Below, one piece after another: positions 45,430 to 58,262 of a DNA stretch of 64,000 nucleotides (within the stretch, counting starts at the first letter, position 1; each line of letters starts with the position of its first letter). Made by a program: the position numbers and the translations under genes. The notes under the pieces were generated by a model, which saw nothing but the letters and a program-made list of their open reading frames with translations, ran no database searches and was not told the origin of the DNA. The stretch spans positions 2,790,001 through 2,854,000 of the forward strand of contig NC_065893.1 in assembly GCF_905147045.1 (NCBI RefSeq). The letters run 5' to 3'. Origin of the DNA: Nymphalis io. Lineage: Eukaryota > Arthropoda > Insecta > Lepidoptera > Nymphalidae.

Positions 45430-47629
45430 TTTTTTTTTTATCATCAAATGATACTTACTATAGACAACATGTCTAGTAGTAGTATTGCTCATTGAACAAA
45501 TAATAATCAATTCATGTTCTTAGCGAGTTCTTTGCCATCTATCTGTTAGTTTAGTAAGATATTAAATGTAAACTTTAAAAAAATGTTGCCGTAATATTTA
45601 TTTAAGGTAATTTAAAAAAAATAATGTCAAATAATAATCTTATTGGAATGATATCAAATATTTTTGGCATTTATTAATTCTTGTAAAGGCTAGTAACTAT
45701 TGAAAAGTGTATTTTTTTTGTCATTCATTAAAGTTTGAAGTATATTATAAAATGTTTTTTTTTTTTTGTGAATTTTAAATATTAAGTATACGATTTGTTT
45801 AACATTACGTAGTTTTAAGATTTAGTTTAAAGTTATTTTGTTAAATTTTTATTATTGAAATAAACTGAAGTGCATAGCCAAATTGCTTTATCATTTCAAG
45901 GTCATTACCAGAATTGTTTTTGAAAAAAAAAAAACGTATTAAAATAATAAGCGTTTTTATATTGCGCAGTTTTTGTTTTGTATGATAATAAATAATACAT
46001 ACAACACATTAAGTTGTATGTGCCATAAATTATTTTATATTTTCATTAATAAATACCTACATAAAGGTAAGCCTGTACTATATCGACGGGCCGGTTGGTG
46101 TGATTGGTAGATATTTGCCTTTCACCTCAGTGGTTGTGATTCGATTCCCACACAGGACAGACATTTGCGTGCATGAACATGTCTGTTTGTCCTCAGTCTG
46201 GGTGTAATTATCTATATAAGTATTTACAAAAGAAAATTAGTATATGTAGTATATCAGTTGTCTGGTTTCCATAGCACAAGCTGTTAGGTTTTGGGATCAG
46301 ATAACCGTGTGTGAAAAATGTCCCAGAATATTATATTATCTTTTAAATGTTTTGATACAGGTCTCATACTTATTAATGAGTATATAAATAAGTATTTGTG
46401 ATAGCAAGCCTGTCGAAATACTCATATTATTTATGTAACAAATTCTGGAATATTGACTTCATATTTTTCTAGAACACTATAGAACATTATCGTAGTCCCA
46501 AAAGAATTGGTATAAAAAATAGATAAACAAGTTGGATATTTAATTGTTTAGCCTTTTAAAGATAACTTAAAATTAATAAAGCCGTCATAAGTACAAAAAA
46601 TTAATGCTTGTTCTTGTTCGTATTCTATGCGTTCGCGCATTGTTATCCCATTGATTTGAAACTGCGCTCTTAATTGAATAAAGAATATGAAGAGTCCTCA
46701 CTCTGGTTATTTGTTTATGTCTGTAAATGTCATTCAAGTCTTATAATCTAAAAAGGGGGATACTTTATAGGCACAGTGATTTTCATTATTTTTCTCGCTT
46801 CAAAACGTTCGTAACGGCTTGTTACCATAAAATTATAAAAGAAGACGCGCGAGTCGTATCGGATAATTGTAAAAAACAATTGACAAACGAATTTCAACGC
46901 AATCAAATTCTTGAGTCTTAGCATATGTTCTAAATATTTATTATTAATAAACTTGATTAATGAACTTTTTTTTTTTAATCAAATTTTAAAAGTCGCTCCC
47001 GATCCTCACCCGACGCAAAGCTGTCCATAATGCAAGTAGTATTTCCACACTGTTCTAAATTAGTATTTTATTTAAATAACTTACAAACCACGATCGATTG
47101 AAGATTTAATTATATTTTTTGACTATTCGATATTGATGAACATATCTGCAAAAGGTTCTACACATATCGATCCTATATATATATATATAGGATGACTTAA
47201 CCTAACCGTAAGTGAAAAATTTAGTAGACCGTCTAAATATCTAAAGTTTGCATTCATGCTTGTCTGACGATGGAAAACAAAAGTCATAAAAACCGGCCGT
47301 CTCATTTTATCTAATTGCTTATCAAAATACGTTAAATCAATGTTGTAAGAGTTTTAAAATTTTATTTTACATAATATCAATATGAGTTTGTAGAAATTAT
47401 TTATCCGAGAAATCTGTCGAGAAATTTCGTACAGAATATTAATATTTTTAAGCTAAATAATCGCAATTAACTTTTATTATATAAGATTACTTTTATGTAG
47501 TTAGAAGCTTAAAATAAATGTTCAATGTATTTGGACGAAATAAAAAATTCTAACCTAAATCATTAAATAATTGATGAATGTAACGGATAAATATTCTATC
47601 TGTATCGATATTGCGTACAGTAGCTTTAA
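45430..47629. other. Intergenic stretch between CutA and slowpoke
   Basis: AT-rich with one SINE (46085-46341). A 64-codon plus frame at 46727 shows no family signature. Short TA tract at 47174-47191. No gene supported. Confidence 0.5.
46085..46341 (+). mobile_element. tRNA-headed SINE (family C)
   Basis: Same unit as 22324-22597, with a tRNA-like head, tgaacatgtctgtttgtcct in the body and an att-rich tail. Confidence 0.8.
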
Positions 47630-48413
47630 CGTAGACGTCTACGGTTTTCGTAGCTTATAGTGACGCATGCAGAGGGCGGCATCGTATCAAATAAAACTGA
47701 AATCATTGACCTCTCCAAAACCTCCGCATTCCCTACAAAATATATCCGACGTCACAACAAGTCAGCGTTATTTTCGAGCGGCAACACCGAAGTGAGTATA
47801 GCAACGAGCAGTCCATACTTCGAACTTAGTTCAGTCGGAAGTGAAACAGTGTAACGACAACAAAAATCTTCGCAGTCTTAGTCCGCGCGAGTCCGTGAAG
47901 CAGAAATGTCCGTTACGACTGATTTATAAGTGTGACAGCCTATAGAAGACATCAGAGAAATACTGAAACGATCCCAATTATTCGAGAACAGTGTGGAAAT
48001 ATAGCTTTGTCATAAATCCACCCCTAAAAGTGTCAAATCATTAAATAAATATCCGAAACAAATATACGTATTTCGGGGCTTTCACAGCCGAGAGACTTGA
48101 GAGGTAGGTGGGTTTACTCAAGAGCCGTGGCACGCGAGGTAAGGAGATTTGGAAGCATCGTCGAAGGTGGAAGAAGTGGTGGCGTGACGGATTTAGAAGA
48201 GAAAAGAAGAGAAGGTCGCAGTTCGCGGGTCAGGATGAGCGGACGGTAGCGGGCGCGCAGGCGCGGATCGATCGCGCGGCATCGAACGGCGCGGCGGCCA
48301 CTCGGCAATCGGCCTCGTAGCTCGGCGCTTAGTCGCGCGCGGGCTGGCGTGCGAGCGCGCGCGTCTCTGCACGTGCATGGCGCGCCTGTCTGGATGCCTC
48401 GCGCCCTCGGGGA
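47630..48413 (+). promoter_or_regulatory. slo: slowpoke upstream region and CpG-rich leader
   Basis: GC content rises sharply from about 48100 to the start codon, with many CpG. Upstream marks: a 14-base palindrome CGTAGACGTCTACG (47630-47643), a CRE variant CGACGTCA (47747-47754), and an insect initiator-like TCAGTC at 47831-47836. The transcription start is not certain. Upstream ATGs in the leader: 48235 (four-codon ORF), 48377 (26 codons, overlapping the main start) and 48394 (about 90 codons in another frame). A spliced leader cannot be excluded. Confidence 0.5.
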
Positions 48414-48728
48414 ATGGCTTCGTCCGAGGAAGAGGCGACAACCACGTCGAGCTCTGAATATGACTGCCTCAGTGTCCGAAAATGGTGGTGCTTCCTGCTA
48501 TCGTCGATCTTCACGTTCGCCGCTGGGCTCATGGTGGTGCTGTTATGGCGCGCTTGCGCGTTCGTCTGCTGCCGCAAGGAGCCCGAGCTGTCGCCGAACG
48601 ACCCGAAGCAGAAGGAGCAGAAAGCGGCGCGCCAGGGCAAACAGGAGTTCGAGGGCACCTTCATGACCGAGGCCAAGGATTGGGCCGGCGAACTCATCTC
48701 CGGCCAGACCACCACCGGACGAATACTG
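48414..48728 (+). CDS. slo: BK calcium-activated potassium channel slowpoke, first coding exon
   Basis: 105 codons from ATG 48414 to the donor GTGAGT at 48729. The N-terminus is rich in Ser, Glu and Thr. Next come V-R-K-W-W-C-F-L-L-S-S-I-F-T-F and G-L-M-V-V-L-L-W-R-A, which form the extra transmembrane helix S0 typical of BK channels, then F-V-C-C-R-K-E-P-E-L, P-N-D-P-K-Q-K-E-Q-K and E-A-K-D-W-A-G-E-L-I-S-G-Q-T-T-T-G-R-I-L. This matches the insect Slowpoke N-terminus I know almost residue for residue after the variable start. The full channel has about 1,100-1,200 residues; the pore and calcium-sensing RCK domains must lie beyond 64000. The intron begins in phase 0 after G-R-I-L. Family knowledge: large-conductance K+ channel in the plasma membrane of neurons and muscle, opened by voltage and Ca2+. 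Confidence 0.95.
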
Positions 48729-49362
48729 GTGAGTATCATCTTCTTACTATTTATTTGAACCAGTCAGTATTGTATTCAATACAAAACGCTACCCTCCATA
48801 CGTCTTTAGGTGGTGTTAACGATCATGATTTTAACAAAACCATTATCATTTATTGTAATCGGTAGCTCGAATGTATTTTAAGTAGACACTGCGTTCGAAA
48901 CGACTTGCGGTTAAAATAAACATATTGGTCTAATGGTGATAGCTATCCTTTATTGAATAAACAAGTATTCTTATGGTGTGATTTGATATTCTCAATGTTC
49001 AGGTTTTGTACCTATTATTCGATCCTAAATATCCCCGTATCCCCCGTAAGCCGTCTTCGACCTACCCACTCAATACGCACTTGTAATAATGGCAGTGACC
49101 TAAGCCTGACCCACTTAGTTTCGGATGAAAACATTTTTGTGTTCACGAGATCATTTTCTAATTTATAGCTGAATGATTACATTAACATAATTTGAATTTA
49201 GAAAATAACGTCCAATCAATTATTGTTTTAAGTAATTTATTCGTTTTTGATTAATCATACGATTTATTTGTTCGTTTTATTTTATTGTCTCCTTCCATTA
49301 TATAAGCAATATGAAGGGCATTGTAACTGTTAAACTTCGACCCAATTTTCAGAATTTCTCAG

Positions 49363-49370
49363 TGACGTCA
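49363..49370. promoter_or_regulatory. Perfect CRE in slowpoke intron 1
   Basis: TGACGTCA, 634 bases after the exon. Drosophila slo is known to be regulated by CREB, so this site is a plausible enhancer element; binding is inferred. Confidence 0.45.
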
Positions 49371-50593
49371 TACACTATTGAGGGTAGCCCAGCTTATTAT
49401 CAATGTATGTTACTGTTGCAGCATTTCTCTTCTAAGAAAAATTACGATTAGGAACCTAATGTATGGTATCTTTCTGTTAACATATTTTTATCTACAATAC
49501 ATTTAGCACTTTATTATTTAAATGCAGTTTAATGAATAAAACTTATTTTTAAATGTATATTCAGAAAGTACTAAGGGATTATTTGAAGACACATTTTACA
49601 AACGTCAGTAACTTTTAATATTCAACTAATTAACATCGAATGGTATTATACAATGCCGATTTAGATGTATTGTATTTATGACGATTTTTATCGTTCTATA
49701 ACCCACAAAATATTTTACAAATTATTAAATCTGATAATGTACGTTATTTATTAATTTGTATAACATTTGTATGTATATCGTAATTGTTACAATCGTTACA
49801 TGTAATTATATCGATTATGATAAGTATTTTTTTTATATGTAGCTATTTTTAGGAGAGAGGGACAAATTATTGCTTGTTGTACATCTTTATACCACCTTAC
49901 CTTTGTCACGCCTTAATGTATTTATGAGCCAAAATAATGTATATATAATTAAAAAAGAAAATTTTATAAAATAAGATCTTCATTTAAGTTTAACCGTTGG
50001 GCAAAAGGTCTTTTATACCTTATATATATAAGATAATTTGCTTAATCGATTTCTAACCCGTGAAATTAACCCAAAGCCTTCCCGTCCTTACGATTATAAA
50101 GATATGTGTGCAATAGATATTTACCTGTCATTTTTTTATTCCTAGGATGCTAGCAGTTCACTTCGCTATGCAATTATTTTATTATTATTTTTTTTATAAA
50201 AGTTTAAAATAAATACAAAAAACATGCCTAAATCCTATTCTACGACATATACGAGTAGACTACAAAAATTTCTTTAGAATCCATCCAGTCGCACTAGTCA
50301 GAACAAATTTTTCAACATAATATAAACTTATTTTTAATAATACTAGACCTGTGGTTAAAATTCGACGATAATCATTATTGAATATTTGAGAAAAATATAA
50401 TCAAGTACTCGTATACATGAATTTGCATGTTTTTTCAACTCTTATTCCAAATTTTCTTTTGTTCATAACACTTAATAAGAAAATAGAAGTGAAATGCTTT
50501 ATCTCTGCCTATTTATATATAGATTTTTAGAATAGGATTATCGAATGTCTAATGCAAAACAGGATTAAAAATTAATATTAGTAAGTATATTCG

Positions 50594-50848
50594 GCAGAAA
50601 ACCAAAGTTACAGATATCGCGCGTAGAATGGCTGGTCATGTCTCCATTGATGGCCGATGGAGCCGACACGTGTTAGAGTGGAGACCACGCATAGGCAAAC
50701 GTAGTATTACGCCCTGCGGCAACGTGGACCGACGATTTGAAAAAGTTGGCAGGTACGGGATGGATGAGGGCTGCCCAAGATCGGGATGGTTGGCGTTCTA
50801 AGGGGGAGGCTTTCGTCCAGCAGTGGAGGGCGATAAACTGAAAAAAAA
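50594..50848 (+). mobile_element. RTE-like LINE 3' fragment
   Basis: Plus-strand readings show G-R-W-S-R-H-V-L-E-W-R-P-R and the cgtggaccgacgatt segment typical of lepidopteran RTE C-termini, ending in an A-run. Frames are broken. Confidence 0.75.
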
Positions 50849-52542
50849 GTATATTATAACTTACTAATATGAATTTTTAATTCCACTATTTCGAACGCAT
50901 TTGGATTGACAATTCATTTATGGTGGTTCCTATTTAAATTTACTTACAATTCATAATAATTATATACATATACATATAATAATTATGTACTAAAACAATT
51001 CTCCGAAACCCGCTGCATATTCTGAAATAAGTTTTATTTATATTGGTTTTATCGTTTTTTCAGTAAGGCACAAAAAGAACATCTAAGCAAAGAAGATGAA
51101 TGCAAAAGAAATATTATCTAAAGAATGTACATATTATAAAATAAATAAAATTTACTCGCGTGATCGTTATACTAGAGGTAGCTAATTAGACTGCAGAAAC
51201 AGATCAGGACAATAATAATTTAATTGCCTTATTTACTGAACGTCACGCTATGAACAAAAAAACAATGCGTATGAATTTAAAAAAGTACACTTTCATAAAC
51301 AAGACAAAACAAATCGAATATAATATGAATATAAAAACACAAGTAAGATATGATATTTAAAACAAGGAAAAACTTTTAAATAAATATAACTGGTTTTTAT
51401 AATACAAAGCTATGTGATACAACAAAATTTGCAACGACTCACCTTGATGTTGAGGATGAGACATCAACGCTCGATGTCAAGCAAAAGTTATTGGTTTTTA
51501 GAAAATGTACCTGTTCTTGCGCACACAATAGTATTTAATGCACAACTCTTTGTGATAGGACACGTTGGAAAATAATTCGTTATTATTATTATAACTTACG
51601 TAATTATTAAAAAAAAAAAAAAAATATTATGTAACTATATCCAAATAGAAGATCAAAGAATTTGTTACAAGCTTAAAATACTTTTTATATTGATAATTAA
51701 TAATTAATTTTAGTTAACTATAGTTACGATATAAATAAAACATTTAAATAGTATATAATATATTAAATAAAACGTAACTGGTGCTAAGATTAATATTAGT
51801 TAACCAAGTAATTGTGTAAATACATATCATAAATGTCAATAGGAAACGATTCTACAGTTCCTAAGTTTCTCGACAAATATAAGAATACATAGAAGTTCTG
51901 ACGCGCTAGTGCAGACTGAATATATAAAAAAAAAACTTAATTTTGTATATTCAATTGTTAATAGATAATTCCTGCATTATCGATTAATTACTTTTTTTAA
52001 ATCAATGTTATAAATTAAAATTATCTCGATACAGCAACGTGCAAGTAATCCAGGGCTTAGTGAAAAATACCTTAAATTTACAGCTTTATGGCACGTACAA
52101 TTGTACTTTTCCGCTATTTTAAGCTTTGATATAAAAAAATCAATGGCGCGGTTAAAACTATAAGGTAACATTGCTGAAAAAACTATATACAAAAACTTTT
52201 CGAACATTACTTATGTTGTAGGTAATAAACGAGTAAATTAATTAATAACAAACGCAACATGAAATTAAAGAAAATAGTCGCCATTTTGAAATTAGTCTAT
52301 CAATGAATTCTAAAGGTAACAATCAAAAAACTACATGGTTGCAATTTAAAGTACCTAACCCCACTAAGACGCTAAATATTGACGAAGGAGCAAGTCAACG
52401 TTTAGGGTTTACGCGCACACAATTACGCATTTTAGTCAATACATCCGCAATTCACGTATCCCGTATACTACGATCACAAAAGAATCGGCCGAGAATTTAG
52501 CCACGCCTTACTTACATCGACCGCTTTGTTAACAAGATCCAG

Positions 52543-52550
52543 CGACGTCA
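52543..52550. promoter_or_regulatory. CRE variant in a GC-richer patch
   Basis: CGACGTCA within 52500-52640, a patch of higher GC inside the slowpoke intron. It could be an alternative promoter or enhancer; there is no coding evidence. Confidence 0.25.
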
Positions 52551-53002
52551 GCACGCAGCGAGTAATGGTCCATGACCTTATTTCGTTATCTATGTGTCTA
52601 GTTCAAGTACGTTCGCTTTCTCCCATTGAAACGGTGTTGCTGTAAGGTGAAATGTTTATAAATAGTCGATTTTGATTTAATTAACGTTAAAGCTTATTTA
52701 TGACAGTTCTTAAACGTTGTAAATATTATGTTTTTCGAAATTTCATAAAGATTGATTTTATAATGATTTTAATATAATAATTGAATTGGAACCTCTTTGA
52801 TTAATTATTATTTATATTTGTATAATAGTGTTCTAGTTTTATTTTAGTTATTTTTTATAGATTGGAATGGAATACTGTAAGTTATATCATTATTTTTTAT
52901 AAAATTGAATATTTAATAAAATTGGTTATTTCCTTATTCAGATCACACACTCGGTTCAAACTCGGACATTGGCTATGAATAAGTATTCATTGGATTAATT
53001 TG

Positions 53003-53190
53003 TGTTTTTAATTTATATCGTACTCGGTGTTGAAGAAAACCATCGCGTCGAAACCTGTAAACTTGGGATGAAATTCTCGCCACATGTGTTTCCGCCAACC
53101 CGCATTGGGACCCTAACAAAGCCAACAGCCTAACAAAGGAAGCCCTGAAACTTTCTACTTGAGAATAGATGAGTTATTTGCCCAGCAGAG
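53003..53190 (+). repeat. SINE family B, degenerate
   Basis: Recognisable by cgtgttgaag-like, ccacatgtgtttccgccaac and ccgcattggga words; head and tail are missing. Confidence 0.6.
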
Positions 53191-53863
53191 ACTTTTATAA
53201 AATTTAAGCGAATACGTGTGTTAAATATTTGTAAATTCAGTGTGTTAGTTACATTAAATAGTTAAAAAAAAAACTACAGTAAATGCGATATTTGTATAAG
53301 TTTTGTACTAAGCGATCTTAACTTTAATTAAATTATTTACTTAGTAGCTTATTTAAATGTAAATGAAACTTAAATATTGCTTATATTAAAGATGGCATGA
53401 CAGTCTGTTGGAAGTATGCAAAATTAAATAATCTAATTATAGATTATAATTATTTATTGATGCTAATTTCGAATTGAATATTACGTTTTTATCTTTACAA
53501 TGAGCTTGTTTTATAATGATAAATGAATAGAAATTAAATGTCATTGCATACCCTAAGTTTTTGGCAGACGAGCTGGCACAGATAGTAAAAGAAGTTGTTC
53601 AACTAAATGTAGGACAAGTGATCCATTACAATACGCTTGATGGGATTGAAAGGATAGAATGGAGCAGTAAAACTTTTATATGACACAAATAATTTGCGTT
53701 CGTAGGTAGTTTTATACCAAAAAATACGCGTTAATTTTTTTTTATAATGCTACTAATACAGAGTATTAAAGCCCTTAAATACAGAGTAAAAAAAACTTTT
53801 GTTAGGAATGGGACGACAATAGGGTAAGGAATTATGATCAAACAAGCTACATTCATCGCTAGG

Positions 53864-54075
53864 TGGCCCGTACACCGTTGTTCGTAATTTATTGAAGCTA
53901 AATACTAGCTATGCGACTTTGCGTACAGGCACCGACTTTAAGATCCAAGGCCTCTAGACACTGACATTTGTGGCCCCCCATTCCGAAGCGGTTGGAGTAA
54001 AATTATATTAATTTTGGCGGGTCTCCTCGCTTCGATCGGTGCCTGTTGGCTGAGGGAGTCTGGGGTTGTATTTGT
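53864..54075. other. GC-richer unassigned block
   Basis: Sharp compositional edges and no coding signature; possibly the tail of an uncatalogued LINE or other transposon. Confidence 0.35.
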
Positions 54076-54369
54076 ACGTATAAGTAACGTTACTTGTTAG
54101 AGATATTTTTAGAACAGATCTGGCAACGATAGATAACGATTTTCTATTTTAGCTATATTGTAATTATATAATTTTAAAGCAGCAAGGCTTTACAATAAAT
54201 CGAATAATTTACTCTCTATTTCAAATTTACTAAAATTCGCATGTAAGAGAAGATTAACTGACTGGCTTTTAAACTGGACTATGAAGAGACAGAAAAAATA
54301 TTATTTTAATATATTAATAATATAAAAGCAATTATAGTAAAAATTAGCATGTACTAATTTAATCTACTC

Positions 54370-54480
54370 ACCCATAGCATGTACCCAAATACCCACACAT
54401 ATACACATACATACACGACACACATTCACACACACGTACACACACCCATACACATAAAACTACATACACATGCGCTCACA
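54370..54480. repeat. CA-rich low-complexity tract
   Basis: Imperfect (AC)n / ACATAC repeats for about 110 bases. Confidence 0.85.
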
Positions 54481-54949
54481 GGCGCATATTCACAAGCATA
54501 CATTATCTGTGGGAGAGAATAAAAATTATTATTATTATTGTACGTACAAATTTAGCTTATATAAAGTCATAACTTTTTACAGTACAATAAATTTTTACCG
54601 TGTGCTCGTTCCAACTGAATTTCGTTAATCTTTTCAGAATCAGTGCAATAAAGAAGTTCGTGAAACTTACGATATATCTTTATCCTTCCCATTTATACCC
54701 TTAATATATTGGAAATAATGTGTAACTTGATATAAAATTTTAGTCTTATGTATTCTTATTATAAGGTTTATTTTCTATTGTAGCCTTTGACAAAATATTG
54801 CGTGATCAAAACGCTTCGATCAAAGGCAAAGATGCGTAGAACCTAACTTTCTTCTATAAATCAATGTCTTCGTTCTCAAGGTAACCTTAAATGTATGACA
54901 TAATATAAATATATTATTTCTTAATAATAATAAATTATAAAAATATGAT

Positions 54950-55041
54950 AATTAACATTTCTTACAATACCAATTCTTCCACTTTTACCATTACCATTCT
55001 TACAATACCGGTGCTCGTCCGCCTTCCTATTCTATTAAAAA
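54950..55041 (+). repeat. Metulj-like SINE tail fragment
   Basis: Keeps taacatttcttacaat and gctcgtccgccttcctattc, with a deleted middle. Confidence 0.7.
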
Positions 55042-55164
55042 AAAACTACATAAAACGTTTATATATTAATATGTTATTATAACTTTATTGTTTTACTCGG
55101 TGCACGCGTTTTTTTTCGAACATCTTTAACCGTTATCTTATTTTAGATATTTTACTTGAAACAA

Positions 55165-55305
55165 CAACGATTATACACCTAAACCTTCTTCGTGAACCAC
55201 TTTGTCCAAAGGTAAAAACTGTATGAAAATCAGTTCGGTGGTTTTCGCATTTATCGCGTTCGGACAGACAGACGCGGTGGAAGGTCTGTGTTTTATAATA
55301 ATACG
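55165..55305 (+). repeat. Dispersed repeat with cagacag motif
   Basis: Shares gtttatcgcgttc-like and acagacagacgcggtg segments with 19680-19860. Confidence 0.5.
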
Positions 55306-55423
55306 ATAAAAAGGTATATAGTAATTAATACTAAACGTTCAGTAAAGTTAACGTTCATTTTATTATACTAATTCGTTATACAAAAGGAAAATAAAACTGA
55401 TCAATAAAACGGTATCTTTTTTT

Positions 55424-55690
55424 TCGGACTGTGTATTGCTGTTGGCCCTAGTGGCCTCTACAGCCTCACCGGGTGGGATAGGCGAGTTGAACTCGGCCGG
55501 ATGTTGGTAGCCGCACGAGGGGTTCAAGAGATGCGGACGTCCTAAGGGTGCCTCCTGTGAGGCCAGACCTCGGCTTAGAACGCCGGAGTTGGGGGGAAGG
55601 ACGTGTGCATTTTAAACACCGTCATACGTCTAAGCGTCGACGGGACGTAACGAAAAACCTAGAACGGTTTCTATAGCACAAAACAAGTGC
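55424..55690. other. GC-rich block, probably LINE-derived
   Basis: Starts ttggccctagtggcctctac and contains accgggtgggataggcgag. It is GC-rich with no intact frame, lies between AT-rich flanks, and resembles a LINE 3' UTR in texture. Family unknown. Confidence 0.4.
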
Positions 55691-56372
55691 AATTTAAAAA
55701 AAAGTGATTTGAAATAATTAATAAATGTATATTAAGTAATTCCGGTAGTAGAACTTTCTGAATATTTATAATATATAAATTGGTTTTCATTGCAACTATT
55801 TGTTACATAGATCTGTTACTTTATATAATAAATATTTCTAGAACATTCAGAAACGTTATATTCTGATAGCATTGAGTTTATATCAATTTATTGATTGAAA
55901 TAATGAGAAACTATTAATTTCTGTTTAGCAATTATGCTTTTCCTTTGAAAATGAATATTTAAATTAGTAAACGAGTACGGTTCGATTTGCTTATTATGTA
56001 ACTTTTATATACTCTTACATTAACGAATACACTTTTTAAACTAAATAATAACATTTTAAATAAACGTAATTACAAATTACAAATGATAATTAAGTATACC
56101 AATATTTTTAAAAGAATTATCCAAATTATGAGTCGAGAAAAACGATGACATGACATTTAAAAAAAATATTTTAAAAGTCCCTGTTTGTAATAATATTTTT
56201 TCTAAAAAACATTTCCGACGCCGTTAATTTAATTTAGCTCAGAATAAACATCAAAGAATATCAAACGAAGAGCGATTCTATTTAAGCAACCCTTGCCCCC
56301 AAAACGACAATCATCCAATTGACCCAAAGAGAGTGTCATCTAAATCCGAACGCCCCAGACGAATAACCTTTC

Positions 56373-56400
56373 GGAATATTCCAGAAACATCCGGAACGTT
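56373..56400. promoter_or_regulatory. Heat-shock-element-like array in slowpoke intron 1
   Basis: GGAATATTCCAGAAA gives three perfect alternating nGAAn/nTTCn pentamers, followed by one imperfect unit and a further GGAAC. Three contiguous units is the usual minimum for HSF trimer binding. It sits in a GC-richer island, 56230-56560. Confidence 0.45.
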
Positions 56401-57705
56401 TCCTAAAACGGAATATCGAATTAAATATTTATTTAAGGTGCTATTTTGCGAATCGAGCGCTCGCTCCGGATTTGACCTTTCGAAGTAGACCTGTTTATTT
56501 CCGTAGACGTCGCTCGGATCCTGACCCGATTTTTCCAAAGGCTATATCGAGAACTGGGACTTAACTTATTCTACCTCGAGCTAATATATAGATAGTTTTA
56601 TTTCTTTCCGATTTATCGTATGATTGATTTATTGGTTTCAATCTATAATAAAAATTGAATGAACTGGTTACAAATATTATTAACGTTTCATGTAATAGTT
56701 ATTCGCATTATTAATAAGCTTATGACGTATTACACCGAAGTAGTATTTTTTAATTCACAGGGTAAAAGTACACGTCCGAAATCTGTTAGTATCCTGACCT
56801 TATCCTGTCTATAATTTTTTAAACTTTTTAATTATTTTTTCGCATGAGAACCACCCTGCCGGCTTTTAATTTTTGACATCTTCATAATTATTTCTTTGTC
56901 TATAATTATCTCATTGCAAACTCGAGGACGGTGAGCATAAAAACAGTTTTAACAAAATTTTAAGAAAATCACTATATTTTCATTAACTTATTACAATCTC
57001 TATTGATTTAATGTAGAATATTTAAAATGAAAATTAAATTTATTCAAGTAGGTTCTCACAACCAACTTTGAATTTCGTCTTAAATCGCATATTTCCTGGT
57101 GTGTCATCTCAGTTCAAGGTGAAAACATAATGTGGATACTTCCGAGTGCCAGTAGCTCAGCACACTTTTATGTATAAATCGCACAAAAACAGGCAATCGC
57201 CACTGAGGTACCATAAGTTACTCATATATACCTATTATATATTACAATTATGTGTAACATAGTTACATAGGCTTTGCATTGTACAAAATACATGTAATTT
57301 TGTTGGTGGTTCTATTATAAATAAATATAGAGTGGTAATCTGCATGAAATTCTGTCGTACGTGGAAAATAAATAAATTATTTTTATTCATTTATCGTTTT
57401 TAAAAGTATGTTGTTTTGCAATACAAGCACTTGCTTGTGGTGATTCTTTGTGATTTGTCTTGCTTAAAATATGATTTGGTATAGCAATAATTATTACCTT
57501 TATACAAATTTTATCCGATTTCCTACACCAAAAAATATTTATAGAACTTTTGTAGTTAATATTAGGAACCGAACGTTAAAAATTACAAACAAATAAAAAC
57601 ATTTATTAATAGTAATTCAAAGCTTTGTATTTATAAATAACACAATATCACGGATTTTTTTCGTTCATACGACACGTAGAATAATTGTGCTTTATGCCAC
57701 TCATA

Positions 57706-58002
57706 GCCGAGATGGCCTAGTGGTAAGAACGCGTGAATCTTAACCGATGATCGTGGGTTCAAACCCGGGCAAGCACCACTGAATTTCCATGTGCTTAATT
57801 TGTGTTTATAATTCATCTCGTGCTTAACTGTGAAGGAAAACATCGTGAGGAAACCTGCATGTGTCTAATTTCATTGAAATTCTGCCACATGTGTATTCTA
57901 CCAACCCGCATTGGAGCAGCGTGGTGGAATAAGCTCCAAACCTTCTCCTCAAAAGGGAGAGGAGGCCTTAGCCCAGCAGTGGGACATTAACAGGCTGTTA
58001 CT
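57706..58002 (+). mobile_element. tRNA-headed SINE (family B), young
   Basis: Full length (297 bp) and flanked by a perfect 13-base duplication TATGCCACTCATA at 57693-57705 and 58003-58015. The A-box (gatggcctagtgg) and B-box (gggttcaaacccggg) are intact. Confidence 0.92.
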
Positions 58003-58157
58003 GTATGCCACTCATAAAACATATTATTCTACACATCTTATACGTAATGAATTATTTCTAGGCTGCGCCTATAATTACTAATTACTTTTATGTTACGTTC
58101 ACAGATAGCAACAATTTTTTTTAAAATATTACTATTGTACAATACTTTCTTTCTTTT

Positions 58158-58262
58158 CTTTATCCAAACCTTCTCCTCAAAAAGGGACCTCTCCCTTTTT
58201 GAGGAGAAGGAGCCTCCTCAGGCCTTAGCTCAGCAGTGGGACATTTACAGGCTGTTACTTAC
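58158..58262 (+). repeat. SINE family B tail containing a perfect hairpin
   Basis: The SINE's tail segment appears as a 19-base perfect inverted repeat: arms 58169-58187 and 58192-58210 with a four-base loop CCTC. It is followed by the normal SINE end and a (ttac)n run. Confidence 0.8.

Noticed and set aside
48114..48739. Long minus-strand frames opposite slowpoke exon 1
   Set aside because: Shadows of a GC-rich coding exon and leader; the plus-strand BK channel match is decisive.
52303..52500. 65-codon plus frame with an Arg-rich end
   Set aside because: No family signature, no splice or promoter support; kept only as part of the intron note.
56311..56538. 75-codon minus frame
   Set aside because: It lies over the heat-shock-element-like island with no recognisable protein family.
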